From positions 1 to 9,071 of the forward strand of contig JANXYI010000454.1 in assembly GCA_025350085.1 (NCBI GenBank): a stretch of DNA of 9,071 nt. Reading direction: 5' to 3'. The position numbers were made by a program, and so were the translations under genes. The notes beneath the pieces were generated by a model, which did not search any database, had not been told where the DNA came from, and was given only the letters and a program-made list of their open reading frames with translations. Below are positions 5,600-9,071 of the stretch, piece after piece. This DNA comes from Deltaproteobacteria bacterium. GTDB taxonomy: Bacteria > Desulfobacterota > Desulfovibrionia > Desulfovibrionales > Desulfovibrionaceae. Numbering within the stretch: position 1 is the first letter of the stretch; each line of letters opens with the position of its first letter.

Positions 5600-7708
5600 A
5601 TGTCCCAAAGCGCCAAATTCGCAGCCCTGGAGATCGACTACGCACAGTTCGCCAAGCAGGGCGACGTCATGCTGGCCGCCGGCGTGGTCGTCATCCTGAT
5701 GGTCATGCTCGTGCCCATGCCGACCATCGTGCTCGACCTCATGTTGACCTTCAGCATCTCCATCAGCCTCGTGGTGCTCATCACCAGCATGTTCCTCGAA
5801 TCGCCCATGGAGTTCACGATCTTCCCGTCGCTCCTGCTGGTCACCACCTTGATGCGCCTGGCGCTCAACGTGGCCGCCACCCGCCTCGTGCTCATGCACG
5901 GCGACGAGGGCACGGGCGCCGCGGGCTCGGTCATCAAGAGCTTCGGCGAGTTCGTGGTCGGCGGCAACTACGCCATCGGCATCGTCATCTACTTCATCCT
6001 GTTCACCATCAACAAGACCGTCATCGTCGCCGGTATGACGCGCATCGCCGAGGTGGCCGCGCGCTTCACGCTCGACTCCATGCCCGGCAAGCAGATGGCC
6101 GTTGAGGCCGACCTGAACGCCGGGCTCATCGACGAGCCCACGGCCACCAAACGCCGCGACAGGATACGCAAGGAGTCCGACTTCTACGGCGCCATGGACG
6201 GCGCAGGCAAGTTCGTCCAGGGCGACGTCAGGGCCGGCATGATCATGCTCTTGATCAACATCGTGGGCGGCTTCTTCATCGGCGTGTTCCAGAAGGGCAT
6301 GCCCTGGCAGGAGGCCGCGCGCACGTATACGCTGTTGACCATCGGCGACGGACTGGTCTCCACCATCCCCTCGCTGATCATCGCCACGGCGTCTGGCATC
6401 ATCGTGTCCCGCGCCGCGGCCGAAGCCAAGATGGGCGAGGAATTCCTGGGCCAGCTGACCTTCCACCACCGCGCGCTCAAGCTCGTGTCCGGCATCCTGC
6501 TGCTCTTCGCCCTGGTGCCCGGCCTGCCCACCCTGCCCTTCCTCTTCTTCTCGGGCTTCATCTACTGGATCGCCCGCATCGCCGAGCGCACCCGTCCGGA
6601 GCACGAGGCCAAGACCAAGGCGGACAAGGACAAGGCCGCGGGCATCGGACCCAAGCTGGACACCCCGGAAGAGGTGCAGGCGCTTCTGCCGCTCGATCAG
6701 CTCGAGTTGGAGGTGGGCTACGGCCTCATCCCGCTGGTGGACGAGGAACAGAACGGCAACCTGCTCTCGCGCATCCGCTCCATCCGCCGCCAGTTCGCGC
6801 TGGACATGGGCGTGGTCATCCCCTCGCTGCACCTGCGCGACAACCTGCAGCTCAAGCCCGGCGAGTACCGTGTGCTGGTCAAGGGCAACTCCATCGCCTC
6901 GGCCGAGATACTCATCGACCACTTCCTGGCCATGGACCCGGGCGACGCCAAGCACAAGATCGAGGGCGTGGACACCGTGGAGCCGGCCTTCAACCTGCCC
7001 GCGGTCTGGATTCCCGAGGTCCAGCGCGAGGCGGCCATGCTGGCGGGCTACACCGTGGTCGACCCCTCCACCGTGGTGGCCACGCACTTAACCGAGGTCT
7101 TCCGCCGCAACCTGGGCGACTTCCTGGGCCGCCAGGAGGTCCAGGAGCTTCTGAACAACCTGGCCAAGCGCGCGCCCAAGGCCGTGGACAACCTGGTGCC
7201 CGGGGTGCTGCCGCTCGGCACGGTGCAGAAGGTTTTGCAGAACCTGGTGCGCGAGAGCGTCTCCATCCGCGACATGCTGACCATCACCGAGGCCCTCTCC
7301 GACTACGGCGCGGCCATCCAGGACGCCGGGATGCTGACGGAGTACGTGCGCGCCCGCATGGGCCGGACCATCGTCAAGAACTACCTCGGCAGCGACGGCA
7401 CCCTGCCCATCGTCACCCTGTCCGGCGAGATCGACGAACTCTTGACCACCAGCGTGCGCAACAGCGACCAGGGCGGCTATCTGGCGCTGGAGCCCGGCAA
7501 GGCCCAGCAGGTCATCAAGGCCATCTCCAGCGCCCAGGAGAACTCGGCCGGCACCGACGGGCAGCCGGTTCTCTTGACCGCGCCGCAGATCAGGCCGCAT
7601 CTGGCCCAATTGTTGCTACGCTTCCTGCCAACTATGCCCGTGGTTTCACAGGCAGAAATACCGGCTGATATCCGCATCCAATCCTTGGCCACCGTGAAAC
7701 TGAGCTAG
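5600..7708 (+). CDS. flhA: Flagellar export gate protein FlhA
   Basis: A 702-residue FHIPEP-family protein. It forms the nonameric ring of the flagellar export gate, couples proton flow to export, and docks chaperone-substrate complexes. The N-terminal half has about eight membrane segments (first at about 24-40, last near 312-326) with family motifs LMRLALNVAATR (84-95), GEFVVGGNYAIG (116-127) and MPGKQM (161-166). A charged linker (about 328-360) leads to the cytosolic domain (about 361-702). The ATG at 5600 was chosen because GAGGGAG (5583-5589) precedes it, the protein then begins like other FlhA proteins, and the length is typical; the frame stays open back into flhB. Two oddities are that residues 139-147 differ from the usual VITKGAGR-type loop, and residue 169 is Glu where Asp is expected. 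flhF begins six bases after the stop. Confidence 0.96.
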   Translation: MSQSAKFAALEIDYAQFAKQGDVMLAAGVVVILMVMLVPMPTIVLDLMLTFSISISLVVLITSMFLESPMEFTIFPSLLLVTTLMRLALNVAATRLVLMHGDEGTGAAGSVIKSFGEFVVGGNYAIGIVIYFILFTINKTVIVAGMTRIAEVAARFTLDSMPGKQMAVEADLNAGLIDEPTATKRRDRIRKESDFYGAMDGAGKFVQGDVRAGMIMLLINIVGGFFIGVFQKGMPWQEAARTYTLLTIGDGLVSTIPSLIIATASGIIVSRAAAEAKMGEEFLGQLTFHHRALKLVSGILLLFALVPGLPTLPFLFFSGFIYWIARIAERTRPEHEAKTKADKDKAAGIGPKLDTPEEVQALLPLDQLELEVGYGLIPLVDEEQNGNLLSRIRSIRRQFALDMGVVIPSLHLRDNLQLKPGEYRVLVKGNSIASAEILIDHFLAMDPGDAKHKIEGVDTVEPAFNLPAVWIPEVQREAAMLAGYTVVDPSTVVATHLTEVFRRNLGDFLGRQEVQELLNNLAKRAPKAVDNLVPGVLPLGTVQKVLQNLVRESVSIRDMLTITEALSDYGAAIQDAGMLTEYVRARMGRTIVKNYLGSDGTLPIVTLSGEIDELLTTSVRNSDQGGYLALEPGKAQQVIKAISSAQENSAGTDGQPVLLTAPQIRPHLAQLLLRFLPTMPVVSQAEIPADIRIQSLATVKLS

Positions 7709-7714
7709 GGCACC

Positions 7715-8851
7715 ATGCAAGTGAAAACATTCAAGGGAACGGACGCGCAGACCGCCCTGGCGAGGGTCAAGGCCGAGCTCGGCGATGACGCCATCATCCT
7801 GAACACCAAGACCGTGCGCTCGGGCTCAAGCAAGAGCTGCGAGATCACCGCGGCCATCGACGCCACCATCGGCCAGAAGGTCGGCGGCCAGATGTCCTGT
7901 GGTCAGAAGGCGGCGGGCGGCAATGGCAACGGCAATGGCACGGCCCAGCGCGACCCGGGCGGCTACCTGCCCGCGGGCGAGAACCCGGCCGACTGGGCCT
8001 GCGAGTGGCGCCAGATCAAGGGCCACCTGATGGCCCTGGTCAAGCCCCAGATGAACATGGACGAGCTCACCCCCAGGCAGCGCGTTGCGCTCAAGTACCT
8101 GGAGCGCGAAGAAGTCGACACCCAGGTCATGCTCAAGGTCTTCCTCGACCTCAAGGCCAACCCGGAGCTGCCCATCCTCCCGGTGCTGGAGTCCGTGGCC
8201 CCCTGCTACGGCTTCGAGTCAAAAAAATGGCTGCAGAAGTTCCACGTCTTTGCCGGTCCGGCCGGCACGGGCAAGACCTCCTGCCTGGTGCGCCTGGCCC
8301 TGCGCGAAAAGAGCCTCAAGCCCAAGGCGCGCATCTGCGTCGTGGCCTCGGACGAGGGCCAGGGCAAGGGCCGGCTGGTGCTGCGCCACTATGCCGACCT
8401 CTCGGGCCTGGCCTTCCGTGAGGCGGGCAATGCCGAGGAGATGGAGACCCTGCTGAAGGAGTCCCACAAGTTCGACCTGATCCTGGTGGACCTGCCGGGC
8501 CTCACCGGCACCCACAGCCTGGCCGAGCGCCTGGCCGACCTGGGCCTCACCGGCTGCCGGGACATGGCCGCGCACCTGGTGCTCTCCCCGTACTTTAGCG
8601 CCAGCCAGTATGTGGAGATCGCCCGGCGCTACGCCTGCCCGCAGCTCCAAAGTCTCATCTGGACGAAACTGGATGAAGCCTGTACCTTCGGCGCACTGCT
8701 CAACATGGCGCGGCTGACCGAGCTTCCGGTGTCGGCCCTGTCCTATGGCCCGGGGCTCAAGAACTCCATCAGCCCGGCCAAAAGCGAAATGTTGTGGCGG
8801 CTCATCTTCAAGCACACCCTGCCCGGCTCTGAGGCCAGGCGGACGGCATAA
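7715..8851 (+). CDS. flhF: Divergent SRP-type GTPase FlhF
   Basis: 378 residues. The N-terminal 35 residues ([30 protein letters not shown]) are the typical FlhF B-domain start. A low-complexity linker with GNGNGNG (69-75) and a helical N-domain (about 95-165) lead to the G domain. G1 is GPAGTGKT (181-188), G3 is DLPG (259-262) and G4 is TKLDE (317-321). The region that should read DTYRxGAxxQL is [12 protein letters not shown] (212-223): the Asp remains but the Thr, Arg and Gln signature is gone. G3 lacks the usual DTAGR, and the closing GQ-VP-D motif is YGPG (344-347). FlhF normally directs the first flagellar components to the cell pole. It starts six bases after flhA with AGGG as ribosome binding site, and flhG follows 13 bases after its stop. 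Identity as FlhF is strong from N-terminus and context; GTPase competence is uncertain. Confidence 0.9.
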   Translation: MQVKTFKGTDAQTALARVKAELGDDAIILNTKTVRSGSSKSCEITAAIDATIGQKVGGQMSCGQKAAGGNGNGNGTAQRDPGGYLPAGENPADWACEWRQIKGHLMALVKPQMNMDELTPRQRVALKYLEREEVDTQVMLKVFLDLKANPELPILPVLESVAPCYGFESKKWLQKFHVFAGPAGTGKTSCLVRLALREKSLKPKARICVVASDEGQGKGRLVLRHYADLSGLAFREAGNAEEMETLLKESHKFDLILVDLPGLTGTHSLAERLADLGLTGCRDMAAHLVLSPYFSASQYVEIARRYACPQLQSLIWTKLDEACTFGALLNMARLTELPVSALSYGPGLKNSISPAKSEMLWRLIFKHTLPGSEARRTA

Positions 8852-8864
8852 GGCGAGGCAGGCA

Positions 8865-9071
8865 ATGACAAGCGCTCTCCCCCTGGTCTTCTCGGTCACC
8901 TCCGGCAAAGGCGGGGTCGGCAAGACCAATATCTCCGTGAACCTGGCGCTGGCGCTCACCCGCCTGGGCAAGCGCGTGGTCATCCTCGACGCCGACCTGG
9001 GGCTGGCCAATGTGGACGTGATCCTCGGCCTGTCGCCCAAGCTGAACCTGTTCCACCTCTTTGCCGAGGGC
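8865..9071 (+). CDS. flhG: MinD/ParA-type ATPase FlhG (YlxH), 5' part, cut by window end
   Basis: 69 codons are visible. The Walker A motif KGGVGKTN (15-22) has the deviant lysine of the MinD/ParA family, and [15 protein letters not shown] (42-56) is the typical next motif of FlhG/YlxH proteins, which control flagellar number with FlhF. The ATG at 8865 is preceded by GAGG (8855-8858) six bases upstream. Only 14 residues precede the P-loop, so the N-terminal DQAxxLR helix found in many FlhG proteins, which stimulates FlhF GTPase, is missing. No in-frame ATG, GTG or TTG occurs in the roughly 80 bases upstream, so a longer form is unlikely. Position directly after flhF supports FlhG over MinD or a chromosome-partition ParA. 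The C-terminal membrane-targeting helix cannot be checked. Confidence 0.9.
   Translation, partial: MTSALPLVFSVTSGKGGVGKTNISVNLALALTRLGKRVVILDADLGLANVDVILGLSPKLNLFHLFAEG

Noticed and set aside
4054..7087. Minus-strand frames of about 500 codons opposite fliR, flhB and flhA
   Set aside because: Same antisense artefact: composition is His/Gly/Ala/Asp-rich and the opposite strand encodes conserved proteins throughout.
7915..7945. Short tandem repeat in flhF (GGCAATGGCAACGGCAATGG)
   Set aside because: Only about three six-base units coding GNGNGNG in a flexible linker; too short and imperfect to call a phase-variable repeat.
1..9071. CRISPR array, tRNA or rRNA genes, insertion sequences, defence genes
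   Set aside because: No regularly spaced repeats, cloverleaf-like segments, transposase-like proteins or terminal inverted repeats were seen; base composition is even throughout.

Overview
The window is GC-rich, densely coding DNA. It most likely comes from a flagellated deltaproteobacterium of the Desulfovibrio group (Desulfovibrionales). This is an inference from the protein character and from the order M23 peptidase - fliR - flhB - flhA - flhF - flhG, which I remember from Desulfovibrio genomes. I could not search any database.

Layout. On the minus strand at the left edge are the 5' part of rpoZ (RNA polymerase omega subunit) and, upstream of it, a membrane-anchored DUF4340 protein. About 70 bases with several strong GC palindromes separate them. 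A divergent intergenic region of about 205 bases follows, and everything to its right is on the plus strand. First comes a TtcA-like PP-loop ATPase (tRNA thiolation type), then a membrane-anchored coiled-coil M23 metallopeptidase. After a 141-base non-coding gap comes a tight run of flagellar genes: fliR, flhB, flhA, flhF and the start of flhG, which is cut by the window end. No intergenic stretch exceeds 300 bases.

How the genes work together. FliR, FlhB and FlhA are membrane parts of the flagellar type III export gate. FlhB has the NPTH autocleavage site used in substrate switching, and FlhA has the large cytosolic docking domain. FlhF (SRP-type GTPase) and FlhG (MinD-type ATPase) normally set flagellar position and number. 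The M23 enzyme just upstream could open peptidoglycan for flagellar assembly, but that link rests only on proximity.

Nothing here looks like a wholly new system: there is no mobile element, CRISPR array or RNA gene. The points of interest are in the details. FlhF has degenerate SRP-GTPase motifs, and the adjacent FlhG lacks the N-terminal helix that normally activates FlhF. The Shine-Dalgarno sequences of flhA, and less clearly fliR, lie inside predicted hairpins. FlhA has changes in an otherwise very conserved cytoplasmic loop. The DUF4340 gene has no ABC-transporter partner beside it in the visible sequence.
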